DNA of 64,000 nucleotides from Ptychodera flava (GCF_041260155.1 NC_091932.1:8833304-8897303), one strand, 5' to 3'. Numbered from the stretch's first letter, positions 40,701 to 54,581 are shown. The notes: a model not told the origin generated them from the letters alone. Translations and numbers: made by a program.

Positions 40701-43700
40701 AACTCTTTAAGAAAAGTTTCAACGTCGTCACCAAGTCTTCCATAAAATCGTGATGGAGTTACAACAGTGCGGGCTTCGGTATATCCGGCCATATCAGGAT
40801 ATCTTGCAACAGGGGTGTCGATTGATCGTTGTCTACGGCCTGGCATAATAATACTAGCAATGTTCAAGCAACAAAAATGTACGTACCAATCCTTCGAAAG
40901 ATGAGCGGCACCAAAATCACGTCGAGTAGAAGGCGCTGGCTTGAGTCGATCCAAACCGCTGAACACCAAATATGTCACGTAGCGTGGGCAGTAGACGTAT
41001 AAGAGACGGCACAATACACTGAAATATATTCTAAGTCGTAGCACTTTATTCAGCTGAGTAACATAAAGTTACACGTTAAATCTTCTATGTCTCACACTAG
41101 TCTAATAATAGGCGTCAGTCACGGTCAGTGTCGTCTCGAGCGTCGCAACAGGTTCTCTACCTTAACACACTAAAATGCAGAGTTTATATTGGGTGAATAT
41201 CTGGCTTTGTCATGACTTTGGTATGCGTCTATCATTATCTAAAGAATTAACTAAAGACAGTCGGCATACGTGCAAAGGACAGGAAGCTCAGCTGTCATCA
41301 GTAGGCCTACATCTGTCAACATAACGCAGGAGGTCCTGCTTAAGCCTCCGGTCGGTGTTAATGACTTAAGCTGTTGTTAAAACAATACATTCACTAAAGA
41401 GGGATGAACGGTTACATCAAAGGTCACAAAAATAAACAAGGGAGTCGTTCTCACGATGCACCATGTGCAGAAGGGGTTACTATAGGTCACTGTCGGTCAT
41501 TCATTGTCAGTCATACAAACTAAATTCAAGTCATAAAATATCATATAATATTAACTATCGAGTGGCTACATCACAATATTTAAAACATAAGTTTACGTGA
41601 TTAACTTAAATCAGAACGTTTTATTTTTGCGCAGTCGTGTTTGCACTGCATCAACGGAACTAGTGCCCACGCGTCACAACACCGGAAATGATCCACATTG
41701 TATGTTGAAATGCGTACTCTAGACCCAAGACAGTGGTGTCAAAGAGTTCAGGAAAGAGATCGATCGACTTTCGTAACTAAAATTCACATCATACTAGAGG
41801 GAATCATTTCTTGTGCATGCTGAGTTACTGAGACATTTTGTAAGTCGACTTTAATACTCTGCCGTCTGAAGTCTTTTCTTCCTTTTAAACAAAATATGGG
41901 CGCCGCAAAACAGCGACGGCAATTTATGATTTTGTAGCGTCGAAAAGTACTTAGCGATTTCGCCGTTAAAATAAACAATTTATAATAAGCGAAGTTTGTA
42001 GCATCGAGTGCGAAATTACAATGAATTTTTCCCGAACAAACCAATCACATGGATTTCTCGTACATTTATGTGATTGTTACTTGTATTATACCGTGACTTT
42101 GTGGTTCGAAGCAAGCGTACGCAAGAACATGCTGGTCGGTTTCGACACAGTATAGCGTTGGCAGCATACAAACGGCGACTCGAATCCGCGATTTTAATAA
42201 GCTCATGACAAGCTGAGTTGTGACAAAGGACAATTTTCGTATATTTTTATGTCTGCACGTTGGCAGGATAAACTGAAGATTCATTTAGTGTTTCGTGGAA
42301 ATTAAAGTGTGTTGCAGTTTAATTTAGTTCCTTGAGAACATCAAAGTGTGTAGAATATTTATTATCACATACCTCGAGCCACGTTCCTGTGTAACGCTAT
42401 AGGGGAACACGCATTTTTTATGATGATCACATCTCGCTGCAGGTGTAATATAATTTACTATATTAGCGTTACATCACGCTCTTCTTCTTACGAGTTACGC
42501 CCAATTGGTATCGTATGTTGCGCCACAAGTTCTATAGGTAAACAAATGACATCATTATACTAGATCCGAAGGATGCGCCCACCAGTGCCGTAATAATCTT
42601 TACGGCCCTGATACGGGTTTTTGAGGGTCGAGGTTGTACGACGGAAGGGCCCGATCGTGCGATTTCCCCAGAGCGTTACACAGAAACGTGGCTCGAGGTA
42701 TATGATAAAGATTATTGTTTTGCTTGATGGGGGACACTCCATTTAGAATCGACAGATGAGCCCTTCCAGTTGTCCGTTTTGTCTCCGCTCCTCCCTCCCC
42801 GATGTGGAACTGTGCTTAAAATCAGTTTGTGAATCTTTCACTCCTTTTCCTGTTATAAATTTATATCGACTGGAACACTAGCACTTTGAATTGGCATTTT
42901 CGATAAACATTCTTTGTTATAAAAGGAGTCGTCCATATTTTGAGACCAGAATTTCAAAGAAGCTAAAGAAGTGGAGCAATTTCGGCATCCAGATTCTCTT
43001 CGGACGTTTGAAATCTAACATCGCTTGCTGTCAAGTGATAATAGCTTGCAATACTGATTGAACGTTTTGTCCGAAGATACATCAATTCGGCCCCATAAGT
43101 TCGAGTTCATTTCGCCACATTGCAATCGAAGATCCGTTCAGTTCCATGCAATAAAAGATATGGTTTCCGATTGTAACTTGTACGGTGTCCTACGATAAAC
43201 GTTGGAGCCACGTTCCCTTATTTTACTTCAGATTCTGTCGATGTGTTCATCTGTATTCGTCGGAAACACCAGCTTCGAAATCCTGCAGTTCGGAATCGCT
43301 GCATTCTGGTTCAAAGTTATAAGGTTGAAGGCCAGAGGTGTATCCATATCATAGTGCTCAATACAAACTTACAGCAGATCAGACCCCTAGTGATACCCCC
43401 TAACTTTCTCAACCAAAACATCAACTGTACGTCATCAAAGCTGAAGCCTCTCTGAGAAATTCCGATAGGGTGCGCTTTCGAACTGCGAAAATTGCGTTAT
43501 ACACAACATGATAAACATTAATTTCGAAGAATAAACAGCACATTTCTCAACTTTTCATCATAAATGTTACAGAGCTAATCTCACTTTTAAAGGCGACACC
43601 AATCAATATTAAAATTTAATTTTTCATATTTTTTTATATCTTTGAATTTATAATAAATTAATATTACCAAATTAGTTATAAATATGTTGACACTATTAAT

Positions 43701-46700
43701 TGTAAGATTTGTACGGCAGGATTTGTAAATAAAATTTGTTTTTATGATTTTACATGGGTTTACATATCAAAAAATTATTAAAAATTCTTTCAAATTTCAA
43801 AATGTGATTTTTTCAAAAAGTACTTCAAATACAGGAAAATTATGCTGTACAAATCTTATCTGTAACCTTGTTAATAGGCTGTTAAAATTCCATGTCCATA
43901 TCTCATTTCAAAGGTTGGATTTAATTGGTATAAAATTATGTAGGAAAACTGTTATTCTGTCAAAATTGTTGAAAACAAGCCATATTTGCACCCTCTTTTG
44001 AAGTCAAAGAGCAGTCTTTTTGGTTAATCTCACTTTTGACACCTCTTTGACACTCAAAGAATCTAAAAATGCATTTATAATAGCAGTCATGCATTCTGAA
44101 TGCAAGCACTGCCTTGTCAAACTTTCCTAAAAAACAGTAAAAATGACTTTCCCTTTTCAAACATTTTTTAAAAGCTAGGGGACCTCTACCATACTTAATA
44201 CACTAAGGACTCCCCAACCTCCTCTTATTTGGTCAGTTTTTCAGAAGTTTCAATGGGCTATAACTCTGCAATGCTTATGACCCCAAATGTCTAGTTTTTT
44301 TTATTCCACAGAGAATGTTGACTTCTTTCATGTTTTAATAGTTTTATTGAAGTTTATAACTGACGCTCTAGCCTTTACCGCTACCTTAATATTTGGGTAG
44401 ACTATCCCTTTAACGTTATGGATAAGAAATAAAAGTTTCGATTCCCGAAAAACTCAGACGGTGACAAGTTTTCTTACACCAAAAATGACCACAAAGACGG
44501 CAATGGCGATTATAATGACGATACGACTGAGGTAACATTGCAAAGCATTACTATGGTGATGTTTGGTGTTGTTATTGCACTGATTAGGTCGATACGATGA
44601 CGATAAACAAATCTCGATTGCGTAGTGACGATATCAATATGACGTATCAAAAATACCGCTTTAAACTAAGAAATTAGGTGGGATAATGTCGACGTATTTT
44701 GCATTTCTTTTAGGGCTTTACATTTGTATTTAAGTTACATCAAAGGTAAGTTCAACCTACTTGGATCAATGCACGGCGGTTCCCTGACATCACAATATTC
44801 CCACCTTACATCCGGGTCAGTAGTATAACACCATGGCAACTCTACTCCGTCTGGGTTACGGCAAAAGTTTCTGTCTTCGACACCAATGTCTAGATAACGT
44901 GTTGGTGAATGGGGATAGTTCCTCAACCAGTTTTGACATGGCCTTCCAGACACGGTGGTCGATTTGCTTCCATTATAGTAAAGACCGGTTGGATCAGCTG
45001 AACAGTCAATTTCTACTGGCGTTACGGTTTTTGGTCCTGGACTAGGAATCGGTACCGTTGTGGTTTGCGCCTTTGGCTTCAATGAAAGACACTGCAATTT
45101 CGGTAAGCCTACTGCACACATTTCTCTGACTTCGCTTTTGTCACTCGTATAGCACCAAGGCATAGCTGCACCATTTGGATTACGGCAGTAACTGTGATCA
45201 CCAAGCCCTTTGCCAGGTGCTGTCGACGGAGTAAACCTAAATTTTGATGGATCTAAGGAACTCCAATTTTCACAAAGAGCCCCGCTTGATGCAGTAAACA
45301 TAAAGCCGCGATAGTCAGACCCATCCTCCTGTGCATAACATTCGATACCTATAAAAAGCAAAAGGTAAACATGCACAATCCTGCACAGTGACCATGATTA
45401 AAGGTTATTTTGATTTCATGAATGTCTCCCTATGGTATGCACAGTAATGACTTCGACCGGCAGACATAATGGTGTTTATTTAGGTTATGGCCGGTTTAGC
45501 ATACTTTCTAGCTACTGGTGACAGTATTTGGCAAAACGTACTTGGCAAAAAATAAGTTATAAATTGTGAGCATTTTCTAAAAACCAAATTTGGCGTCAAA
45601 ACTGCTCCAACATTCCAGGTAAAGCATTTTCAGATCCGTGGGTTATTGTTGTAGACCACATTTAGTTGGACAATCCTGAACAACTTACAGTAAGTCATGG
45701 AACAGGTGTCCTGAATGTGTAAGCGTAGCCTGCTAGCATGCCAGCTTGTTAGGATTAGGAACGGTCAAAATTGACAAATTCGCTGTACAATTGTAGGTGA
45801 TGCAATTTGGTAAATCGCTTTATCAAGTCATAATGTGGTACGTATACGGTGTCACTAGGCAGTTTCTCCACAACATATCGATATCTACTATGGAACTTCT
45901 TGAGAGATCTTGTCAGTCTACTTTCCAGATAACATTATCCCTGAAGAAAGTTTTTGAACAAACATTCTTTTCTTTTCATACTGTCAGGTAAGAATTATGT
46001 TACCTCTATGGTGTTTCCCGATGACAATAACACGTTAAGTTTGCTGATTACTTTAATACATATATCGTATGTGAGCATAAACAATTTAACGCCCCAACGA
46101 GGCTTTGTTTGCAAATCGGTTCCCCGGCTACAAAAAGTGAGTCCTTTACTCACCTCTGCGATCATAATAGTCGTATGTGAGGTCTTTTATCAAGGGAATG
46201 CCATCTACTGTATAACTTGCATCATGCAACCAGCAACGACTTGTCAGTGCTTCATAAGTGAAAGCAAGGCAATGAGAAGCGTCCAAACATAGCAGTGCAC
46301 ACTCTTCAGTAGTTGTTTGTTGAGGCTCAGTGACCAATGCCGTCTTCGTGATTGGAAAGCGTTGGAACTTCAGCGCCGTATTGTTGCTCAGGGTGCTGAA
46401 ATCTACGTTGACGACAACATATGGTTGACAATAATGGAATTACCCGCTGCTAGTAATGGCAGTCGACAATTGTTAGAATATTTCTGTGTACTCTTAATGA
46501 CTCCATGCAAATTGAAAGAAAATAGTTGATTAAAAATGCTGCATTTAACTTTCGCTATCCTTCAAGGTAGAGTTAGAACAAATGTGCGAAGGTGTGACAA
46601 ATGGGCAAAATAAAATGCCGCTTCGACACCATGGCCTTGGCATTTACACTTCACTAGTTTTCAGTGATATTAATTAACTTTTAGCTTGTGAATAGCCCTT

Positions 46701-47197
46701 ATCACTACCTGTGTGACGTAGAACAGCACAGATAAGAAATCTACATGACCCGTGTTCTATCTACGGCATCATGTCGGTACTTTTTTCAGCCTTGACTACA
46801 GACCCCCACCCACCCATAACTGTTTTGGCAGCGTTCCCTAATACATGGACTAGACAGTAGCATAATACATAACCTGCTTATACTTCATTGAAGAATAAAA
46901 AAATATGGTATGGTTACCGGTTAAATTAGCTACCTCATAATTTCATTAGGAAAGTGATCACCATGAAATTCGACATTTGGCCCTTTGTTTCCCCGGCTAA
47001 AACGAACACCGGAAGCCAACTACACTTTTTTGTCGTCTAACGGCTACAGAGGGTACGAAATCTGCTGTAGGACTGTTACAGTGCTACTGTCCTCACGTCC
47101 CTACTCAAGTCGGACGGGGTAGCCTGTTTTACTGTGCCTGAAAGGAGATTCGAACTGGACGAAGACAATCGCGAGATATTTGACTTAGCCGAATATA

Positions 47198-47266
<69 letters not shown>

Positions 47267-48540
47267 CTCCCAGTATCCGAACGAGTGTGACGTCATCGAA
47301 GACGAGGGTTTCCCCCAACATAGCGGCAGTATCCCTCCGAGCCGATAGGCGAGGAGGGATACAGCTATGTTGGGGGAAACCCTCGTCTTCGATGACGTCA
47401 CATGAGTGAGAAATACTGGGAGATTATATATTTATCACATGCATAGACCCACTTTTTTATTTTCACTTTCTCGCGCGATGTAATTTGGACCTTTATTATG
47501 TCGGCGTGGCGGATGAAGTGGTACGGCTCCAGCTGATTCCGTTCACATTCGGACGCACGTTCCTCTCGATGCGTCAGAGTAGTCTCTCGCTGTCGGATTT
47601 TCCGTGCAAAACTTGAATGGATATAGCCGTTATCAGCGACGACAAGGGAAAGGAGGATGATATAGTATCTTCAGATGTATTATTTTGTTTGAAGGTAAAG
47701 TAATAATGTAAATAATGCAACGAAATTTAGCCTTGTCGTGCTGTTCATAGCGGTGCTTACACGTTGTTTACACTGTACGATTCGAACGAACACGCTGTGC
47801 AATACTGCAGTCGTCATTTTTACTGCTGTCAGTTCCTGACTTCGGTCATAATATATGAATAAAACCACAATTGAACTGTATCACATCGTTCTTGTTGGTC
47901 ATTTATGCAACCACACTGTACCTCCTATCGAGCTGTCGACGAAGTGGCACAAGCTTCTGAAAACCGCGTTTGCCGTACGTTACTACAGTAAACATTCTCG
48001 CTTTATTACAGCCTACCGCAGAAGTTCAACAGCAATACAGCACTTTGCCGATGCTAAAAATTTAACCCGTCACCTGACAGGATGAGATGTTGATTTTGAT
48101 ACATCATATTCTTAATATATATGTTGGATTCTGGTTCGGTGATAAATTGGTCGATTTTGAGCGATGACTCGGCTGATAAGGCTCGTGACGAGATAGCACA
48201 GTAGTAGTACAGTGGTAGTAGCAAACGTAGGGAGCAGACGACAGTGAACGCTCTCGTTTTCCCCAGTTGAAAAAAAAAAACAAAAAACTTTCACAATCAT
48301 CGCTACCAAAAGCCTTGACGTTTTCGCTATGTATTACCTTTACCGCATTTTTAATTAAACTCCTTTATGCCCACTCAATTTTCATCTGCACGAGAATGCT
48401 TACAAACAGTTTCAGTAGAAAAAAAAGTTCCGACCCGTATACCCCTACTTCTGACGTCAGAAGTAGGGGTATACGGAAATCCTGTAAACCGTATACCTAT
48501 AGTGTGATGTCACACTATAGGGATAACTGGGTCTATGTAT

Positions 48541-48623
<83 letters not shown>

Positions 48624-51600
48624 TTCTCCTTTATCAAGAAACTGTCATATTTATAGTGGAGGAAAGTGCAAAAGACGAAAAACATTCTTACCATGATGAA
48701 TCCTCTCATAGTATACGTAGTCATTATCGTCTGTTAGAAAGAATACGATCGTGTCCTTGTTTCCAGGGTTGATATAGCACTCTCTATTTACGTAATCGTA
48801 ATCAAACGATAGACATACAAACTCGCTGAAACGTAAACACGTCAAGGCACAGATCTCACTTGAAGCGTTTGAGATCATAATCGCACCTGTTGGGGACAAT
48901 CGTTTGGAGTTTGTTGTCTTGAAAGCCATTAAACCTGAAAATAAAATTTAAAAAATGTTGTTAGGATGGTGTAAAATGTCTGAAACCTTGAATAAAATGT
49001 TGCTATTGGTATATGAAGCAACGATGGCATTTCCCAGATTCGTAAAACACTGCTGGTGTGCAGCGGTAGGTCATATCTGTCAATATGTACACTAACATAA
49101 AGAGTCTGAAACTAGCGCTACCCAGGACAATTGTGAAGCTGCTTGACCAGTTAGAAAGGATTCAATAATTAACTAATCTATAGTGACCTTTAGCGTATTA
49201 CTGAAGCAATTATCGCAATTCGCCGTTTAAGCGACTGAGAAGTTTTAGAAGTTACATGAAATTGCCGACATTTACCACGAAATTGTCACTATTGTCTGTG
49301 ATTTCTAGCTTTACGTAGACTTGCAGCCATCATGTAAGCGTCCTAACAGCAAGGGTCACATACATTGTATATCAATTGTTGTTTATCTGTTATGTACTTT
49401 TTGAATATGCTGTTGATCTGATACCCAAGCCATTATTTCTATCTTGACTGTATGCGTAAAATTGATATAAAATGCATGTGTTGACTACTCCTAAAAGTTC
49501 TTTGTGTGACTGCTGCCAGTCATAGACAAGCTGGTAGTCACTGATAATTGCTGCGAATTCAAGCAATCTTCAAGCAATTACAAGTAGATGTTAAAAGGTC
49601 CCGGGTGTGCAAACAGCAAGCTGGGACAATTTCTGCAGGACGCCGATGACGTCGAAGTGGAGAGTACAATGAAGTGAATTCAATAAGGCCGCAACATTAC
49701 TTTTTTGCGCGATAACTTGCATATTGGATTAGCAACGGATAATTAGAAGTTTTACAGTTGTCACAAAATAAATTATATATGCACAGTAAAGAATATATAA
49801 TTTTTAATATCCTGTACATGTCTAAGGATGGATAGGCAATAAGGCCAGAAAAAGAGTTCGTCCTCAGGAGGCCTTTGACACTGACTCAGCCTGGTAATTA
49901 CATCTTATACATACCACATGTAGTGAAGTGCTCATCACTACCATCTGGACAGTCATCAATGCCATCGCATACCATATTAAACACCTATTGCCTGGTCATG
50001 AGGGCTATAGCGCCCGTCTATTACCCCGAGGGGCCGTGCGTTACCAGAAACACATCGCTATTCCCCGAGGCCGTAGGCCGAGGGGTTTAGCGATGTGTTC
50101 CTGGTAACACACGGCCACGAGGGGTAATCGACGAGCGCTATAGCCCGAATAAAGACCAGGCTATAGGTGTTTTATAACACACCACATGTCATGTTGTATT
50201 GTTATATAGTTTATAATGTGTTTTGATATTTTGCACGGCAACAATCCATTGTGACAAGTTTACCGGGCGATGTTTCCACAGCGGTACGTACGTGGTACCA
50301 CTATCTTTCAAAAAATATTCTAAGCATACCTAGCGACATCCTTAGTTGCACTTTAATCTTTTCCGTCGATGAGCTGTTCAAGTTCCTACGCTGTTGGAAT
50401 GTTGGAAAATGTTGGAAAATCTGTTTTAGAGAATGTGTCGTCACCTATCCCGGACGCACATCACGTTCTAGTCACCCGCCATTGTTGCAAAGCAGCAGAC
50501 GACACTACGGTCACGTGACCGGGCACTTTTCCAAATTTGGTCAGAACTATTTCCCTAGGGAAATAGCTTTTCAAAAAATACCCTCTGACGTCACTTTTGT
50601 CGATCCGATGGGGACTAGACGTATCTATTTTCTCGTCACGTGACGTATTCTGGCGAATCGCGACATGGAATGAGCATGTGGTGTGTTATATTAAGAGTTA
50701 TACAAGTACCAGTTGGATCATTGCATTTAAATTTGTCTTCGATGCAATCTAGTATAAAAGCATATAGGCCAAGTTGAGCGCATTGCAAGACTCATTATCG
50801 TATGGAGAGTATGAAGTGAACCGTTCGACAGAAAAGTCGAGCCAACTGCGTTCTCTATTTTGTCAACATGTGACCTATATAAGTTGTCGAAAAGATAAAC
50901 GGAAACAAATCTTTTTTCTTTAGTTCAGGAAAGTAGTTGGTGAGTAATTTTACCGCAATTTGCTTCATCTTCGCCATGGTAACAGTCTGTCTTCCTATCA
51001 CACTTCCAACTTTCTTCAATGCAGTATCCTTTAGGACTACCAGATAGGCAACGAAATTGATCACTGCCACACGTACCTAAGTACAATAACATAAATTACG
51101 TTTCCTGCATTCTGCAATCCTCAAAAAGACAGACTTAGATTTTCCTTATCTCGTCCGCCTTGTTTAAATGATTTGGTCGTACGATTTTATACGATCTTAG
51201 GTAGATTTGAATAGACAAATAATATTTGATTTTGGATGAGGACATTGAAAGACTTATGCAAAACATTTATTCCAAGGCGTATATTGATCAACAGATATTA
51301 TTTGAAGTTTTCCATGTGATTATCGAAGCGTGTCTTGAAAGCGTTATGACTGAAGCATATATTAACTTCCTTCCTGATGACCCTCGTTAGATCGAGAGTC
51401 AACTTTCAACCGGAATGTAGACTTATCCAAGCAATTACGTTCAGCTGGTTCGCGGCAACGATTCTCTTCTTATGTGCATGTGATTTAATTATAGAAACCA
51501 TACACTCCATGAGATGTAGCTCAATTTAACAGTTTTTCTATATAGTACATGTATCTTGTGAAGTTTACATTGATTTGGGAAATGGTGATCAAGAAGTGAA

Positions 51601-54550
51601 TATCTTGCCGATGTTAAAATCACTGTTTTCAGCGAAAGACGGTTCGAACCAAGTAAAGTTACGTCGTAATGTATATTATCCACTATAAGGGCATACATAG
51701 TCGAGGTTAGAGATGATATTAAGGAGTCATCAAAGATTTTTATTGTTTTCACTCTAGGCCATTAAGGAGTCGTGTGTATATTAGCGATGATGCGTATGTA
51801 AAACAAATGAAATGCCTACAGATAGAAATTTCTGAAGCCTTAAGTCAGTGGTGACGACAATGAAACAGAATCTCGCCTTTGGGTCTATATTCCTCAAAGA
51901 TATATTATATAGGGCTCAGCCCTAGGTGTCGCGCCAGGGGTTAAGATTGGCAATGTTATTTGTATTGATTCATGATAAACTGTAATTGTTACTTCATAAA
52001 CGTTTATATGACAACTATGCCCAGTTTCCCTCTGATGAAAGCAGTTCACGTACTTACACGACGTCAAACCCTGCAGCAGGGCAGGTATAGATTTTCTGTA
52101 GCGTGTAAAAATTTTGGACAAAAATTGGCAATTTTTACAATGATAACAGCCTATGGCGTTAAACAAGGGACGTATTATGCAATAATTATCATTGCAATGG
52201 TAACCGCACTGCCCACCTTCCACTTGCAAGCTGAAAACTACAGCGTTCCGTCTAAAAACTTGCAATTTTTGAATCTAATTATTGACACAGGGGGCGCTCT
52301 TCTATAATTCAATCCCAGCATTCTTTGCGTATGCCCCCGTTCATATGCACGACAGTTTTCTCCGTTTATCTGTATCAACGATACTTTGTATCAGCGACAA
52401 GGTGTATAATAACATTTACTGGCTAATAAAAGAGGTATATTTTATAAAAGGCATGTTATATCATAATAATTTGTTTCGTATTTGTTTATTTACGAGTACT
52501 CAAAAAAAAAACATGGCGGCGCCCAATGAGAAAGAAGGGTACACTTCCGGTTACTCGCATAGTATATTATGAATAAGCGCATGCGTAGTCAGTAAGCCGC
52601 TGGCGCGACTATTATATCGATTTTATTTGAGCATCGATATCGTTATCATTGTCGTCATCATTATTAGATTGTACTTTCTAAAGTCATGCAATTATGTATC
52701 ATTATTGGGCTGATTCCAATACGAAGTTATCGTCCTACTCGACCTTGTCTTCTACATATTCTCATTTCAGAAAAATTACGTACTTTGCCGTCGTATTTTG
52801 AATATTATGAGGTTAATACCGCAAAGGAGGCACGAGGACATTGGCGCAGCGTATCGTCCGACGTCAAGCACAGGGCGATGCGCGGCACCAATGTCCGAGT
52901 CCATCCATTGCGGTATTTTCGTGATAACCTTATTATTATACATCTTACATTCGTCTCGTGGGGCATCAAATCGTCAGAGTAGTGACCGTTTTTGTGCAAT
53001 GTCAACAAGTTTTCTTCCGATGAGCGCGCGCGATACATGTCCTGGCACTCATCCAATGCTCACTTCACCAGTGAACGCGAAGTCACAGGGGATGGGGTGC
53101 CTGGAAACCGTACGTGTTTCGGAACGGGCGTTCCGTACGGCTCGTTTAACCTACTGAAAATTCTATTGTTCCCGATGGTAGATGTATAATGATGTATATT
53201 ATCATAGACAGTCGAGAAACAGAATAGGAAGCTACGGTATTTCCTTTGAACGAAATATGCTTGAATAAATTACTTTGGAGTTGCATACCCATTGATAAAC
53301 AAATCCAATTACCACCCAACTGTCGTACAATCTCTTAAAACATGCTTGCAGGCCTTACATTCAGTGTGTCACAAACACACCTTTTTCCTAACAGAGAATA
53401 TATCCATTCAGAAGGAAAGCAATGTTTCTTTGTCGCAGCTAGGAATAAATCAATCTTTGGGATAAGGGAATCCGACTTCAATCGGAAAGACAACTTTATG
53501 CTGAAGATAAGTTCAATGAAGTTTTTTCACTGCGAACTACCGGATGTCGAGCAGCGGCTATCGCCCAGCTGATAATTATGCAAAAATAGACTCACACGTT
53601 CTGGCTCATCGCTTCTTCACAATCCTTTTGTTCTTTGCGGTAGCTTCCCATCCTCTTTCTCGACTGTCTATGATATTCATCACGATGTCAACATCACGAT
53701 GTCAGTAGAAATTGAGACCAGTCGCCCTTTTCTAAGTCACGTGAGGCAGTTAAGACAGTCATCGGTCAGCAACAGCGATGCACATTTTTTGGAGAATATT
53801 ACTACTTCTGTGTTTACAAAATCTTTGATTCACTGAACAAATAAGGTAGAACGCACCTCGGGGACAGACATTCGGACTCTCAAACTTTTACAGTTCTCTT
53901 CTGATATACCACATGTGGGGGTTCATTTTAAAGCTCTTGGTGAAAGAAAACTTTTCACCGGCTTAGTTTTTTGAAATTCGAAAATGTTTATTTTTCGCCA
54001 TAGAGTTAACACAGGGATGGCGGCCATTTTGAATTTCTAATATCGGTAAATCTTGGGTTATTTGTTTCTCTAGTACCAAAATTTGCACGGTGACCCCCTA
54101 TTTTTATTCTTGATTTTGAAAGAGAATGATTGAAAGATTCCTTGAGGAAAGTTAGAGCAAAAGTTTAAGTCTTTTACTTTCGAGGTGCATATTACCTTAA
54201 CAAAAAGGTATTTTGACATTTGACACGATATAATAACATAACTCTTGTCAGTTTGGGCATAGTTTTTCGAACACCCTGATAAATATTCCACAGAAATAAA
54301 AAATAAAAACATTTTGACTAATTCGAATAATAGGTAGATACACAACTGCGATATAAAAATATATCAGGGCTAGTAACCGTATCAGTGTTTCTTTCGTGAG
54401 AATGGCATTAATCTACTTACCATATTCGCAGTCTTGTTCATCGCTCATATCTTGACAGTGGTTGATGCCGTCACAGACAAGGTACTGTTTGATGCAGAGT
54501 GCACCATTTTTTGCTCACGTGTTCACACACGTGAGCATATGTCGCAGCGA

Positions 54551-54581
<31 letters not shown>

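Larger units (their letters stand above)
34896..41575 (-). mobile_element. Ty3/Gypsy LTR retrotransposon with C-terminal chromodomain
   Basis: The LTRs (34896-35476 and 40973-41575) enclose a 5.5-kb interior read on the minus strand. From its 5' end: gag (about 40.2-40.85 kb), a CCHC zinc knuckle [14 protein letters not shown] (near 39.95 kb), an aspartic protease with DTGSGTTIV (near 39.5 kb), reverse transcriptase with YLDDVIVFS (about 37.8-38.5 kb), RNase H, a zinc-binding integrase core (about 36.1-37.0 kb) and a chromodomain with [17 protein letters not shown] (near 35.7 kb). A purine-rich tract abuts the left LTR and TGGTGTTCAGCGG, a possible primer-binding site, follows the right LTR. 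LTRs differ by roughly 2-3% by eye, so it is young. The copy looks broken at a few places. No matching target duplication was seen. It lies in the intron between the double-kringle exons. Confidence 0.92.
47192..48618. mobile_element. Foldback with terminal hairpins and (TA)n flanks
   Basis: TIRs TATCACATGCATAGACCCA (47433-47451) and TGGGTCTATGTATGTGATA (48528-48546) bound a 1.1-kb body. Outside the left TIR is a 170-bp hairpin (47261-47430, ends ATAATCTCCCAGTAT). Inside the right TIR are two smaller hairpins (48435-48476 and about 48497-48520). (TA)n arrays flank both sides (47192-47264 and 48543-48618). No transposase. It lies in the intron between the first two PAN exons. Confidence 0.7.
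51077..53929. other. Channel intron with foldbacks
   Basis: It contains the hairpins at 52801-52945 and 53192-53680. No exon module was found. Confidence 0.45.

Noticed and set aside
47076-47401. Poly(Tyr-Ile) frames
   Set aside because: They are translations of a (TA)n array; the same applies at 48267-48724.
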